A stretch of 64,000 nucleotides of DNA, taken from Methylomonas methanica MC09. GTDB lineage: Bacteria > Pseudomonadota > Gammaproteobacteria > Methylococcales > Methylomonadaceae. This document shows positions 1 through 8,884 of the stretch, one piece after another; position 1 is the stretch's first letter; the number at the start of each line of letters is the position of its first letter. Under the pieces are notes generated by a model. It searched no databases, had not been told where the DNA came from, and saw nothing but the letters and a program-made list of their open reading frames with translations. Where the stretch lies: assembly GCF_000214665.1 (NCBI RefSeq), contig NC_015572.1:3968001-4032000 (forward strand), written 5' to 3'. The position numbers and the translations under genes were made by a program.

Positions 1-740
1 TCCGCCAAACCTTTATCTTTTTTGAAATGGTATTGCGCTTCGAAATAGCCGTTAGGATGCATCGGGAATTTTTGGAACATGCCGGGGCCGTTAAATGCCG
101 GACCGCTATGACAGCTGGTGCAACCCAATTCCACGGCTTTGTTCATACCGCGCACTTGTTGTTCGTTCATCGCCGATTTATCGCCTTTCACATATTTGTC
201 GTAGGCGCTGTTCGGGGTAATCAAGGTTCTTTCGTATGCGGCAATCGCCTTGGTGGCGTTGTCTTTGGAAATAGCATCTTTGCCAAATGCTTTTTCAAAT
301 GCAGCTTGATAACCTTCAATGGTTTTTAAACGGGCGACCACGTCGTCCCAACTTTTCATGCCCATCTCGATCGGGTTGGTGACGGGGCCGGCCGCTTGAG
401 CTTCCAGACTGTCGGCTCTGCCGTCCCAGAATTGGACTTTGTTGAACGCCGCGTTCCAGACAGTCGGCGCACTCCGACCGCCGGTTTGGCCGTTAACGCC
501 CATGGAGTTAGGTCGATTATCTTCCCCGCCCAGCATGGTATTGTGGCAAGACGCGCAAGATACGGTGCCGGTCGAGGACAAGCGTGGGTCGTGATACAGC
601 ATTTTGCCCAATTCGACTTTTTCAGCCGTGGTTGGATTGTCGGCAGGCGCGGGTGCCGTGGTTGGCAAGGCTTCCGCAGCCATAACAGAAAGTGAACCGG
701 TTAATGCAATCGCAGAAACCAGCATCCGAATTTTAAACAT
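1..740 (-). CDS. Di-heme cytochrome c peroxidase (MauG/CcpA family), 3' end outside the window
   Basis: Reading the minus strand from the ATG at 738-740 gives an open frame that runs off the window edge. It starts with a Sec signal (MFKIRMLVSAIALTGSLSVM, then AAEA), so the product should be periplasmic. Two c-type heme sites are visible, CASCH (about residue 62) and CTSCH (about residue 207), the spacing of bacterial di-heme peroxidases, which reduce H2O2 with electrons from small cytochromes or cupredoxins. The segment between the hemes holds the family's RSAPTVWNAAFN and FWDGRADSLEAQA stretches. A strong Shine-Dalgarno (GGAGG) precedes the ATG. The C-terminal third is missing only because of the window boundary. 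The family call is secure; the true substrate is not known. Confidence 0.93.
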   Translation of the reverse strand, partial: MFKIRMLVSAIALTGSLSVMAAEALPTTAPAPADNPTTAEKVELGKMLYHDPRLSSTGTVSCASCHNTMLGGEDNRPNSMGVNGQTGGRSAPTVWNAAFNKVQFWDGRADSLEAQAAGPVTNPIEMGMKSWDDVVARLKTIEGYQAAFEKAFGKDAISKDNATKAIAAYERTLITPNSAYDKYVKGDKSAMNEQQVRGMNKAVELGCTSCHSGPAFNGPGMFQKFPMHPNGYFEAQYHFKKDKGLA

Positions 741-988
741 GTCATCCTCCAGTATTGTTATTGTTAGTAACGAGTTTGAATTGTAAGGTAAAGCAAGCTG
801 TCAGGTAAATTTTATTGCAGCAGGAACTATTTCCGGTTACCGACATCAACCCTCTGCATTCTCAGCGATGCGAACATAATAATGCAGTACCGATTTCGGC
901 GTTTCTCCGGTAGTCGAGTTTGCAAGCAGGCTTTGCGGCCGAACACCTGAGCGTCGAAAGGCACCTATCTTTCAACCCAGGGGGAGTT

Positions 989-1327
989 ATGAACAAGTTA
1001 GCACTTATCACAGGCAGTATCATGCTGGTTTTCGGCAGCGCCGTATTCGCGGAACCGCATGCCGACGCAGCCATAAAACACGCCAAAGAAGCCGTGGAAC
1101 ATGGCAAACTCGGCCATTCGGTAGTCTTGGTGGAACACGCGGAGACCGCATTGGAACACGCCAAAAAAGCCCAGGAAGCCGCCAAGAGCGAGGACGACAA
1201 ACACCATATGCATGAAGCGGTGGAGTCGTTACAACAAGGTATCGAACACGGCAAACTGGAACACGCCGATAAAGCCACCCATGCCGTCGAAGATGCTCTG
1301 ACGCATCTTGAAGCAGGCAATAAATAG
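989..1327 (+). CDS. smbP: SmbP-like small periplasmic metal-binding protein
   Basis: A 112-aa secreted protein: signal peptide to about residue 21 (cleavage after VFA), then a repetitive helical segment rich in His, Ala, Glu and Lys, with near-heptad repeats such as IKHAKEAVEHGKLGHS and the later IEHGKLEHADKATHA. This is the pattern of SmbP, the copper- and other-metal-binding protein first described in Nitrosomonas europaea. It probably buffers Cu in the periplasm, which fits a copper-dependent methanotroph; that role is inferred. The ATG at 989 is chosen over upstream in-frame starts because of the GGGGGAG ribosome site just before it and because it gives a clean signal peptide. It converges on the sigma-54 regulator gene downstream. 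Confidence 0.85.
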   Translation: MNKLALITGSIMLVFGSAVFAEPHADAAIKHAKEAVEHGKLGHSVVLVEHAETALEHAKKAQEAAKSEDDKHHMHEAVESLQQGIEHGKLEHADKATHAVEDALTHLEAGNK

Positions 1328-1343
1328 CGTTTCTTCAGTCTAC

Positions 1344-1371
1344 GCATGCCGCACTTACTACTGCGGCATGC
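1344..1371. terminator. Hairpin between convergent smbP and regulator genes
   Basis: A perfect 10-bp stem, GCATGCCGCA with TGCGGCATGC, flanks the loop CTTACTAC just after the smbP stop. A GGGGCGTTT follows on the plus strand. It sits between two convergent genes and probably terminates smbP transcription. The T tract is short, so strength is uncertain. Confidence 0.6.
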
Positions 1372-1404
1372 GGGGCGTTTAATCAAGGCCCGACCGGGCC
1401 AAGG

Positions 1405-2835
1405 CTAACGCAGATGGTATTTCTCGATGCGGTAGCGGATTTTTTCCCGCGTCGTTTTCAAGATGCGGGCCACTTCCATGACATTGCCGTTACAGGTCGC
1501 CAGCATTTTTCTGACGATTTCGCTTTCCATTTCCTCCAGCCCCATGCTGCCGTCGATGGGAAATTGCAAATCCAGCTTAGACTGCTCCGCGGCGGTTTGC
1601 GGCGCTTCGACCTGCTCGACGGTCCGTGGGTTTGTTTCGGCAAATCCCGACTCGACAACCGCATCCGCACCGGGTAACCATTGCTCCGGCAACTGATGCG
1701 ACAGCGATAAAATCACACTGCGCTCCAAAACATTGCGCAATTCCCTGACATTGCCCGGCCAGGCGTAACGCTTCAATCGCTGCCAGGCCCTGGGCGAAAC
1801 CTGAGTCACTTTTTTACCGGCCAGGCAATTGAATTCCGCAATGAGTGCCGGCACCAAGTCGTCCAAATCCTCCAGGCGTTCCCGCAAACTAGGCAGGCGC
1901 AACTCGAACACGCTAAGCCGGTAATACAGGTCGGAGCGAAAATGCCCGTTCTTCACTTCGTCCTGCAAATTGCGATGAGTGGCGGCGATGATGCGGATAT
2001 CCACACTAAGCTCTTGCTCGCTGCCCAAGCGTCTCAATTTGCGGTCTTCCAGCACCTTAAGCAATTTGGCCTGCAAATCCAAAGGCATTTCGCCGATTTC
2101 ATCCAAAAACAACGTACCTTTGTGGGCTTGTTCGATCAGGCCGCGATGACGGGATTTGGCGCCGGTAAAGGCCCCCGCTTCATGCCCGAACAATTCCGAT
2201 TCCAACAAATCTTTCGGCAAGGCGGCGCAGTTCAACTCGACCAAGGGTTCCTTGGCCCGATCGCTGTTGTAATGCAATATCCGGGTCGCCAAGCCTTTCC
2301 CAGTGCCGGTTTCACCGGTCAAGATCAACGCGCTGTAAGGCACCTGACTGAGTTGCCGCAGCATGTTAGTGGTTTGCCGGCTGACCTTGCTGTTGCCGAT
2401 AAAGCTTTCCGGCGAATACCGCCTGCCGGCATTGACCGAATCGGTCAGAATCCGTCGTTGGGCCTGAGCGCTACGCAGCGCGCTGCGCACCACCATGTCC
2501 AATTGCTCCTGCACGCACGGTTTGGTCAAAAAGTCGAAAGCCCCCAGTCGCAAAGCGCGCACCGAATCGGGCACTTCACCGTAACCGGTCAAAAACACCC
2601 ATTCGCAATCGCTGAGATTGCCGCGGGTTTCTTCCAATAAATCCAGTCCGGTACCGTCCGGCAGGCTCAGATCGGACAAAATCAACGCCGGCCGGTTTTC
2701 CTGATCGCTCAAAATTGTCCGGGCCTGGCGGCAATCGGCGGCCCACAGGGTTTCGTAGCCCAAATCGGCATAGTAACGCTGCAATTCCTGGCCCAATAAC
2801 GGCTCGTCTTCGATAATTAAAATGGTTTCAGTCAT
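1405..2835 (-). CDS. Sigma-54-dependent response regulator (NtrC family)
   Basis: 476 aa with the full NtrC architecture. Receiver domain at residues 1-120, with acidic pocket IIEDE, phospho-acceptor D55 in LILSDLSLPDG and K105 in LTKP. AAA+ domain at about 145-375, with Walker A GETGTGK (174-180), the sigma-54-contacting GAFTGA (221-226) and Walker B LFLDEIGEM. A Fis-type helix-turn-helix ends the protein (VARILKTTREKIRYRIEKY). It activates sigma-54 promoters when phosphorylated. It overlaps the upstream sensor kinase gene by 8 bp, so the two are one operon. Good -24/-12 sites at 14.08, 15.05 and 17.78 kb are candidate targets (inference). Confidence 0.96.
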   Translation of the reverse strand: MTETILIIEDEPLLGQELQRYYADLGYETLWAADCRQARTILSDQENRPALILSDLSLPDGTGLDLLEETRGNLSDCEWVFLTGYGEVPDSVRALRLGAFDFLTKPCVQEQLDMVVRSALRSAQAQRRILTDSVNAGRRYSPESFIGNSKVSRQTTNMLRQLSQVPYSALILTGETGTGKGLATRILHYNSDRAKEPLVELNCAALPKDLLESELFGHEAGAFTGAKSRHRGLIEQAHKGTLFLDEIGEMPLDLQAKLLKVLEDRKLRRLGSEQELSVDIRIIAATHRNLQDEVKNGHFRSDLYYRLSVFELRLPSLRERLEDLDDLVPALIAEFNCLAGKKVTQVSPRAWQRLKRYAWPGNVRELRNVLERSVILSLSHQLPEQWLPGADAVVESGFAETNPRTVEQVEAPQTAAEQSKLDLQFPIDGSMGLEEMESEIVRKMLATCNGNVMEVARILKTTREKIRYRIEKYHLR

Positions 2836-4288
2836 GTTCCGGCCTGATACAGTTGAGAGTGATTTCGACGCACGCGCCCCGTGGCTGACAATTGTATATT
2901 TTCAGGCTGCCCTCGTGATTGCGGACAAAGCGTTTGACCATGGCCAAGCCCAAGCCGGTGCCGTCTTTGCGTTGGCTGACGAAAGTGCGAATCCCGTCCT
3001 GCAAAAACGCTTCGGAAAATCCCGGTCCATCGTCGCACACAGTGATGACCAATTGATTATCGCGGCATTCCGCCTGCACTCGAATCGCACCGGTATCCCC
3101 GCCCAGGGCTTGTTGCGCGTTTAAAATCAGATTCAACAGCGCTTGGCGAAATTCGCTGTCGGGTAAGCGGCACACCAGGTTCGGGCAACCTCGGTAATCC
3201 AGCGAGAGCGTTTTGGGCAGTTGATAGCGGGCCAGCATCAGTAATTCGCCGATCGCTTGATCGATCACGATGTCTTTCATCGGCTCCGGTTCATGGCGGG
3301 CGCCTTGTAAAAAATGGTTCATGGTGTCGATAATGCGCTCGATCTCGTTAATGACCAGATCAATCCTATCCAATGCATCCACGGCGACCGCAGCGGTTTT
3401 CAATTGGTTTTTCAGATTAATGCAGGCCATTTTGATGCCGGCTAAAGGATTGCGCAGTTCATGCACCAAACGCGCGGTGACTTCACCCAGGGCCGCCAAG
3501 CGCTCCGATTGCGCCATACTGCGCTGCTGGGCAATCAAAGCGCCGGCCGCCTGCTCCACTTGCTGCTCCAGGTTTTGCTGATATTGCATATGTTCGGCTT
3601 CCAATTCCGATAGCCGTACCACCATACCGTTGTAATTAGCCAGAATCGGTTGAAAAGTGGGGTCGATGCGTTCCACCGGAATTTGCTGATAATGGCGGTC
3701 GCCCAACAATTCCATCAAGTAACTCATCTGTTGCAAGGGCTCGAAGATACGCCGCCGCATTATATAGATCAAAATCGCCGCGCTGAGTGGTAATGCCAGC
3801 ATGATGGCGATACCGAACTCGAACTCGAACTTGGCCGCCGTTGCAATCGAGTCGGTTAACACTTTGTGCGCCGTGGCTTCATTCCGAAAGGCGGTACGCA
3901 GGGTTTTCAATACATTCAGCAGCACGACCTTCGGTTGCAGGGTCTGGTCGCCCAAGGCCAGTTGCGCCGCGCGCAGCCTGCCGGGGGTATCCGCGGCCAA
4001 ATGGTTGTTTTTGTCCAATAACGCTTGCAGCAGAGCTTGCAGATGACTACGAGTGCCCGGGTCCAAGGCATTGGATTCCGGCAGCAGGCGCGCCAGACTT
4101 TCTTCGGTATCGAACAGCGCGCCCTGCAAGCCTTCCAGCTGAGCAACGTGCGCCGATACCGGCGCAATGCGCTGATGCGCCTGCCAGGCCATGGCCAATT
4201 GGACGATCAACGACACCATCAATACTACGCCGAGTAATGAAACGGTGATCCAAATCGGTAAATTGGCGGTACGTGTAATTGTTTTCAT
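2828..4288 (-). CDS. Membrane sensor histidine kinase, partner of the sigma-54 regulator
   Basis: 486 aa. Transmembrane helix at about 11-33, a periplasmic domain of about 120 aa without Cys or heme motifs, a second helix at about 158-178, a HAMP-like linker, a coiled coil (about 226-265), then the H box RLVHELRNPLAG with H276. The ATP-binding domain shows the N box (LNLILNAQQAL), G1 (VCDDGPGF) and G2 (GTGLGLAMVKR). It autophosphorylates and passes phosphate to the co-transcribed NtrC-type regulator. The H-box type (HELRNPL) is that of the NtrB/ZraS-like kinases usually paired with sigma-54 activators. The signal is unknown. Envelope stress or metal is a guess based on the neighbours smbP and yfdX. 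Confidence 0.93.
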   Translation of the reverse strand: MKTITRTANLPIWITVSLLGVVLMVSLIVQLAMAWQAHQRIAPVSAHVAQLEGLQGALFDTEESLARLLPESNALDPGTRSHLQALLQALLDKNNHLAADTPGRLRAAQLALGDQTLQPKVVLLNVLKTLRTAFRNEATAHKVLTDSIATAAKFEFEFGIAIMLALPLSAAILIYIMRRRIFEPLQQMSYLMELLGDRHYQQIPVERIDPTFQPILANYNGMVVRLSELEAEHMQYQQNLEQQVEQAAGALIAQQRSMAQSERLAALGEVTARLVHELRNPLAGIKMACINLKNQLKTAAVAVDALDRIDLVINEIERIIDTMNHFLQGARHEPEPMKDIVIDQAIGELLMLARYQLPKTLSLDYRGCPNLVCRLPDSEFRQALLNLILNAQQALGGDTGAIRVQAECRDNQLVITVCDDGPGFSEAFLQDGIRTFVSQRKDGTGLGLAMVKRFVRNHEGSLKIYNCQPRGACVEITLNCIRPEHD

Positions 4289-4610
4289 GACTGCCCCTCT
4301 TAATAATTTGCCGGCAGTTAATTCGCCCAGTGATTTTGTGTAAGGTGTGCTCCGGCCGCGTTAACCGTTCCGTCTGTCGGTCTTTGACATGCAAAATCGA
4401 GTCCGGGCGCGCGTCTTCAAGCCGGAACAACGGCGGGCGCCGGTAACCATGCTATCCGGGAACACATAAATTCCGTTTTGTTCACTCTCGGCACCAATCC
4501 GTCCGGTGAATATCAGCCATATCGGTGGTTTTAACCAATACCGACTGGGGAATATTCCACAATCGCCATGCCCTCAAGCCTTTACTTCAATTAAAACAGC
4601 CAGTTAGATG

Positions 4611-4627
4611 TTGGCGCGTTATTTGAT
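4611..4627 (+). promoter_or_regulatory. Possible -24/-12 sigma-54 promoter of the YfdX lipoprotein gene
   Basis: TTGGCGCGTTATTTGAT resembles the consensus TTGGCACGNNNNTTGCW with the correct GG-to-(-12) spacing, and lies 47 bp before the ATG. The invariant GC at -12 is GA here, so this is weaker than the three matches between 14 and 18 kb. Confidence 0.35.
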
Positions 4628-4673
4628 AGGTCAATTATCGAATACATTCACGCCCATTCCTAAGGAGGCAACT

Positions 4674-5426
4674 ATGCTTACCCCTAAATCTCAGTCTCAC
4701 GCGAATCATTTTAAACTCGCCACATTCGGCGCCTTAATGCTGTTGTCGGCCTGTACCGGCAACACGAAACCGTTGGATGCCACCAAGGCAAATGCAACCG
4801 GACAAGCCGCCGCACCGGAAGAACAATGGGTCGAAGACGATTATCCGGGCTGGCGCAACCCCATGCTGGCGCACGCCGCCAAGTACGCGGGCCAAGCCTT
4901 GGTAGCCAACTTGAGATCGGCTCAGAAAGCACTGGACCTGAACGATCCGAATCCGGCCGCCCGATATCTGGACGCTGCCAGCGATTTGGCCAACGGCATT
5001 CGCACCATGATGCCGTTTACGGTGATGCTGGATCAGATTAAGGACGCCAAAGGCATCATTTCCGTCAACGCGGACTTGTTCGAAACCGATACACTGCTAC
5101 CGATTTATCAAGGCCTGGAGGAATTGGATGTCTATTCGCCGGAAGTCGCACTGCAATCCCGCACCAAAGTCAGCCAAGCCGAAAAACTGGCGAAGACCGG
5201 CAAAAGTAAGCAGGCGGTGGAAATATTGGATCAAGTCGAAGCGGATATAGCCGCCACCACCGTGTATATGCCGGTTCTTGCGGTATCCCAACACATCGAT
5301 AATGCCATTCAGGCAATGCAAACAAAACCGTTTAACAAAATAACCGTGCAGGAACAAATCGATATGGCGCTGACCAGCCTGATAGAAGACACCAAAGGGA
5401 CGGTCATTTTGAAACAAGCGGGTTAA
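4674..5426 (+). CDS. YfdX family lipoprotein
   Basis: 250 aa from the ATG at 4674, chosen because of the AAGGAGG ribosome site just upstream; an in-frame ATG at 4608 has none. A lipoprotein signal ends in LLSAC, so the mature protein should be lipid-anchored in the envelope. The rest is a helical YfdX-type domain (KYAGQALVANLRSAQKALD, DASDLANGIRTMMPF-like segment, and the paired-helix C-terminus with VYMPVLAVSQHIDNAIQAM). YfdX proteins are stress-associated and poorly understood. In enterics they sit in EvgA-controlled acid and drug resistance units. The gene converges on the cupin gene. A second, non-lipidated family member is at 13044-14000. Confidence 0.8.
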   Translation: MLTPKSQSHANHFKLATFGALMLLSACTGNTKPLDATKANATGQAAAPEEQWVEDDYPGWRNPMLAHAAKYAGQALVANLRSAQKALDLNDPNPAARYLDAASDLANGIRTMMPFTVMLDQIKDAKGIISVNADLFETDTLLPIYQGLEELDVYSPEVALQSRTKVSQAEKLAKTGKSKQAVEILDQVEADIAATTVYMPVLAVSQHIDNAIQAMQTKPFNKITVQEQIDMALTSLIEDTKGTVILKQAG

Positions 5427-5443
5427 AGTTTATCCAGCACCGG

Positions 5444-5467
5444 CTGGGTGGGCAGCGTCCCACCCGG
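5444..5467. terminator. Hairpin shared by convergent YfdX and cupin genes
   Basis: CTGGGTGGG pairs with CCCACCCGG (one G-T wobble) around a 6-nt loop, 18 bp after the YfdX stop and 17 bp after the cupin stop. There is no T tract on either side, so it is a candidate only. Confidence 0.45.
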
Positions 5468-5483
5468 CTCAGGGTAGTTCAGC

Positions 5484-5876
5484 TTACTCGGCCTTGGCCG
5501 TTGCCATTTCAAAGATGATGATTTCGGCTTCGCCCTTGCCGACGTTTTCCACGGTCATCTCCGTTCCGGTTTCCCAAAACACTTCACCGGGTTTATACAC
5601 ATGGCTCTCGCCGCTGTCTTCTACCTGCAGCCGGCCTTTCAAAACGAAACGCGGACCCGGCCCCTGGTGGGTATGCAAGGGCGTTTTAAAGCCTTTGGGG
5701 AACTTTACCCGGATGACCTTGGCATCGATCTCCGGCGTCGCCAGAGTGACGCGCTTATTTAATAATTCAGTACGCGAAAATTTAGCCTCGGCTTGCTCGG
5801 CCCGCGCGACTTCAGTGTTGAGCATTGTCAGCGCCAAACACGCCCCCTGAAACAGCAGGATTTTGGTTTTTCTCAT
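5484..5876 (-). CDS. Secreted small cupin-domain protein
   Basis: 130 aa from the ATG at 5876, which has a GGAGACG ribosome site and gives a proper signal peptide (MRKTKILLFQGACLALTML...ARA). A longer in-frame start at 5945 lacks both. The mature part is a single cupin barrel: motif 1 as FKTPLHTHQGPGPRFVLKG, with metal-ligand His residues and a late Glu position, and motif 2 as YKPGEVFWETG. Small periplasmic cupins bind a metal or a ligand; no enzyme activity can be deduced. Confidence 0.8.
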   Translation of the reverse strand: MRKTKILLFQGACLALTMLNTEVARAEQAEAKFSRTELLNKRVTLATPEIDAKVIRVKFPKGFKTPLHTHQGPGPRFVLKGRLQVEDSGESHVYKPGEVFWETGTEMTVENVGKGEAEIIIFEMATAKAE

Positions 5877-6102
5877 AATTCGTCTCCGATTTATTGTTTG
5901 TTGTGCGGGTATCCGCTTCCGCGTCCGGCAACACAGCAATGTCAACTTACGCCGCCTTGGGGAAAATACAAGTCAAGCGCTCTGCATCAGAATCCTTGCC
6001 TGACAAATGGTTCAAAATCGAGGGCTGAAAAATTCGACGCCGGGTATTGCACCATTCATCGTCCGAAACGCGAGAACACAATCCGGATGCCGGCAATAAC
6101 GA

Positions 6103-6579
6103 TTAATTTTCCGCCCCGGATGGAAAAGTCGGTTTGATTTGCCTGGCTTCGCGGGCCAGCTTGGCGTAATGGGTACGCAAAATTTCCAGCTCCTCCTCTT
6201 CCAGTTCCTCGAGATCGAGCAAGGCATTATTGGCCCCCTCCACGGCGCGAATCAACTCGTCCAGCTTCACTTGCAGCGCGTCGGTATCGCGGTTTTGCGT
6301 ATGTTGAATCAGGAAAACCATCAGAAAGGTGATGATGGTGGTAGCGGTATTGATGACCAGTTGCCACGTATCGCTAAAGCCGAAAATCGGACCGGTAATC
6401 AACCAGACGCCTACCAGAATCATGGCAATATTAAAGGCCAGCGGACGGCCGCTGATCTTGGCGCCAAATCGGGCAAAACGGTCAAACTTGGCGTTCCAGT
6501 ATTTTTTATTCCGCCATTGTTCCGCTATCCAATCCGAAGATTTAGCTACCAGATTTTTTAAATCATTTTCGGTAATCAC
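6103..6579 (-). CDS. Low-affinity iron permease family membrane protein
   Basis: 158 aa. An amphipathic N-terminus is followed by two hydrophobic helices (about 47-66, NIAMILVGVWLITGPIFGF, and about 70-92, with WQLVINTATTIITFLMVFLIQ). A TQNRDTDALQVKLDELIRA segment and a Glu-rich tail come next. The helix pair plus the IQHTQNRD.. motif is the signature of the bacterial Iron_permease family (Pfam PF04120), named after yeast Fet4. Bacterial members are short and their transport role is unproven. The gene stands alone. Confidence 0.8.
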   Translation of the reverse strand: MITENDLKNLVAKSSDWIAEQWRNKKYWNAKFDRFARFGAKISGRPLAFNIAMILVGVWLITGPIFGFSDTWQLVINTATTIITFLMVFLIQHTQNRDTDALQVKLDELIRAVEGANNALLDLEELEEEELEILRTHYAKLAREARQIKPTFPSGAEN

Positions 6580-7087
6580 AAATACCCCCCGGTAAAATTG
6601 TTCTTGTCGTGATCTCGCAACCGGCCCCCAGAATAGGTTTATTTCAGCTTTGTTTCAAGCACGACGCGGTAACATTTTGGCTGGAAACCGCCGCGATACG
6701 CTAAACGATTTGGATGACACGTAGGCTGGTAAAAACAATGCGAAACCCGGCAAACACTTTGAAGCTTAATTTCCGCAACGACTACTCAGCCTACGCGCTT
6801 AGTTTTGCATCGAAATAACACGATGGTTATCAATGCGTTTCCGTTAAAGAATTACCTGATTAGTAAGCGTCTTCGGCTAAATCCAAGAAGCCGTCACGCC
6901 AGCGGTGAGCATCCAATGCCATGGAGGCGAACTTAGCGCTACCCTTGCAACCTGAACCTCGGCATTCCCTACCGAAATAACGCGTAAAAGGGCGCGCGGC
7001 ACTGCTAAAGCATCTTACCAATCAGACTTAAAGCACGCGATTGCGCCGAATCAGTGGCATACCAACACCATTAGATTGGCGCCCTCA
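6580..7087. other. Non-coding stretch with one inverted repeat
   Basis: No convincing reading frame. The only structure seen is a 76-bp segment bounded by 9-bp inverted repeats, CGTAGGCTG (6720-6728) and CAGCCTACG (6787-6795), which has the look of a small palindromic repeat or MITE-like remnant. Confidence 0.5.
6720..6795. repeat. Small element with 9-bp terminal inverted repeats
   Basis: CGTAGGCTG and CAGCCTACG are exact inverted copies bounding about 58 bp of non-coding DNA. No flanking duplication could be recognised. It may belong to the GTAGG-type REP families seen elsewhere in this window. Confidence 0.35.
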
Positions 7088-7369
7088 TCATTCTTCCTTT
7101 TGCTCCTCGGCGGGTTTTGGCACTTCGGCGGCTTCATTATTCCCGGACTTTTGTGCCTCGGCGGCTTTTTTCGCCTTTCTTTCAGCAGCTTTTTTCGCCA
7201 GTGCTTCCCTTTGCTCTCTGGCTTGTCTCGCCGCCACCGAGCCGGTTTCGGCTTCGGCCAACACCATTGCGGTGTCTGCTTGGGTTACGACTGGCGTTAA
7301 CAGCGCCGACACTACGCAAAGACTTAGCAACACGCTAATTTTTTTTGATTTGATAGACGACATAATCAC
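7088..7369 (-). CDS. Small secreted Lys/Ala/Glu-rich protein, unknown
   Basis: 93 aa (or 91 aa from the second ATG). A Sec signal (VLLSLCVVSALLTPVVTQA) is followed by a highly charged helical tail made of AARQAREQREALAKKAAERK-like repeats and ending in EEQKEE. It is probably a periplasmic extended helix. No family was recognised. The ribosome site GGGAG upstream supports expression. Confidence 0.6.
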   Translation of the reverse strand: MIMSSIKSKKISVLLSLCVVSALLTPVVTQADTAMVLAEAETGSVAARQAREQREALAKKAAERKAKKAAEAQKSGNNEAAEVPKPAEEQKEE

Positions 7370-8028
7370 TCCCGTAGTTAAAATATTATTCTAAAAAAGT
7401 TCAACTTGGTAAGACCCGAGAATCAATAGGATCGACCTCGATTGAACCCTATCTACCCTAACCCCATCCGCGGCAATTTACCAATTTTTTTGCCTGAAAC
7501 CCTAAATTTCGCCGAATACAATACCCGCCGTTTATCCGGCCATTCCAAGCGTTATCGACATTGAAAGGCCGATTTTACGTCGGGGCAGCGCAGCTTTAGC
7601 GTTTGCACATCTGTCGACACTAACGCAATCAGCTCAGTTACCTTGGCTTTTAGAGACCGCGTTTAGGATTGTTAGCTAACCGACTGAGTCACAAATATTA
7701 ATAACACTTATCCCCAAAAGCTGTGGAAAACTCTGTGGAAAAGCGCCGAGCAACGACACTAACTGCTTAATTTTTCGAGGATTTGGTTAAAATGAACCAG
7801 TATTAGGCAATCGACAACACCCAATAAAAATCAATAACTTAAGTGGTTGTAGCATTTTAAACAAACCAAATATTTCAATATTGCTACAAAACTAAAAGCC
7901 AAACCGCAACGTGTGAATAACCGCTTTTGTCAATCTTGAAACTTTTCCGGCTTGTGCTACCACCGGTATCGACAATACAAACGAATCGGCGGCAGGAATT
8001 GCCAAAACCGCAGGCGATGGCATAAGCC
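7370..8028. other. 659-bp AT-rich non-coding region
   Basis: No gene could be supported. It contains three DnaA-box-like 9-mers within 35 bp (7708-7742) and an 8-bp inverted repeat, TTGTAGCA (7847-7854) and TGCTACAA (7882-7889), with a 27-nt AT-rich spacer. Confidence 0.5.
7708..7742. other. Cluster of three DnaA-box-like 9-mers
   Basis: TTATCCCCA (7708-7716, plus) and two copies of TGTGGAAAA (7722-7730 and 7734-7742, i.e. TTTTCCACA on the minus strand). Each is one mismatch from the canonical TTATCCACA. The surrounding DNA is AT-rich. No dnaA, dnaN, gidA or parAB is nearby, so an origin role is unsupported. A DnaA-titration site or chance are both possible. Confidence 0.25.
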
Positions 8029-8742
8029 TCACTGTGGCGGCGAAACGTTTTCGCGCATGTCGTCGAGCACCCGGGCGGCCATTCTGGCAACGTAGAACAT
8101 AACCGCAATTGTGAGTAACAGCCCAATCGCCAATAACGGCAAGGGAATTTCCGCTGAAACGGCCTGCCCCGCCGCCAAGCCGGCAATATGTTTGGCGGCG
8201 TAACCCAGATAAACCAGTGTGCCGTTGTAAATAAAAATGCCGCTGGTGGCCGCGAAGTACGGCCAAAACCGCACCGATGCCGCCGCAAAAGCGTAACTGA
8301 GCAAAGCAAAAGGCAGAGGCGTCAACCGTAGCAGCAACATTAATTTAAACGAGACCTGCCTGCTCACAAGGGCATTGAGTTTGGCGAATTTCGGCTGCCG
8401 CGCCAGCCAGCTCCTTAGCTTCCGCTTAAACAGGCTTCGCCCGAGTATGAATATCACGGTTGCCGCGCTATAAGTGGCGACAATCATGTAGAGCTCCGCA
8501 GACAGCAACGGAAACAGCAAGCCGGCGGCGAAACAGAGCGCATCCACCGAAAGCCAAAAAGGCGTCAACAGCGCAAATACCCCGATAAACCCCAAGGGCG
8601 CCCAGACGCCCAGCGCCTGGATATCTTGCTCCAGTTCTCCCAGATGCAATTCCAACTCCCGACTCAGCACGATAAGCGCACCAATAGCCAAAAGGACCGA
8701 AACCACTCTACGCATTAAAATACCATCCTTCGACTTCATCAT
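8029..8742 (-). CDS. TVP38/TMEM64 (DedA-like, SNARE-associated) membrane protein
   Basis: 237 aa with about six hydrophobic segments, in the order typical of the VTT/DedA superfamily. The characteristic central region reads LLFPLLSAELYMIVATYSAA, then the charged FILGRSLFKRKLRSWL loop and LLRLTPLPFALLSYAFAA with the conserved Arg and Pro. These proteins are implicated in lipid scrambling and membrane homeostasis; the substrate of this member is unknown. A GG-N10-GC match about 45 bp upstream (8787-8800) is a weak sigma-54 candidate. Confidence 0.85.
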   Translation of the reverse strand: MMKSKDGILMRRVVSVLLAIGALIVLSRELELHLGELEQDIQALGVWAPLGFIGVFALLTPFWLSVDALCFAAGLLFPLLSAELYMIVATYSAATVIFILGRSLFKRKLRSWLARQPKFAKLNALVSRQVSFKLMLLLRLTPLPFALLSYAFAAASVRFWPYFAATSGIFIYNGTLVYLGYAAKHIAGLAAGQAVSAEIPLPLLAIGLLLTIAVMFYVARMAARVLDDMRENVSPPQ

Positions 8743-8884
8743 ATAACTGCCCGTTTAGTGTTCATTTGACCGCCGGTTCGGCAGGAGCAACAGCACAACC
8801 CTGTTACAAAGCCTAAACGCAACTCGATTGCATGTATTTTTATGGTAACTTCGCTCTAAACAACAATCCATCTAAAACAGCGAT

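Noticed and set aside
910..935. Sigma-54 promoter upstream of smbP (CCGGTAGTCGAGTTTGCAAG)
   Set aside because: The GG-to-GC spacing is 11 bp; sigma-54 holoenzyme needs 10.
7884..8309. Minus-strand frames overlapping the end of the TVP38 gene
   Set aside because: They are antiparallel or shifted readings of a well-supported membrane protein and carry no domain of their own.
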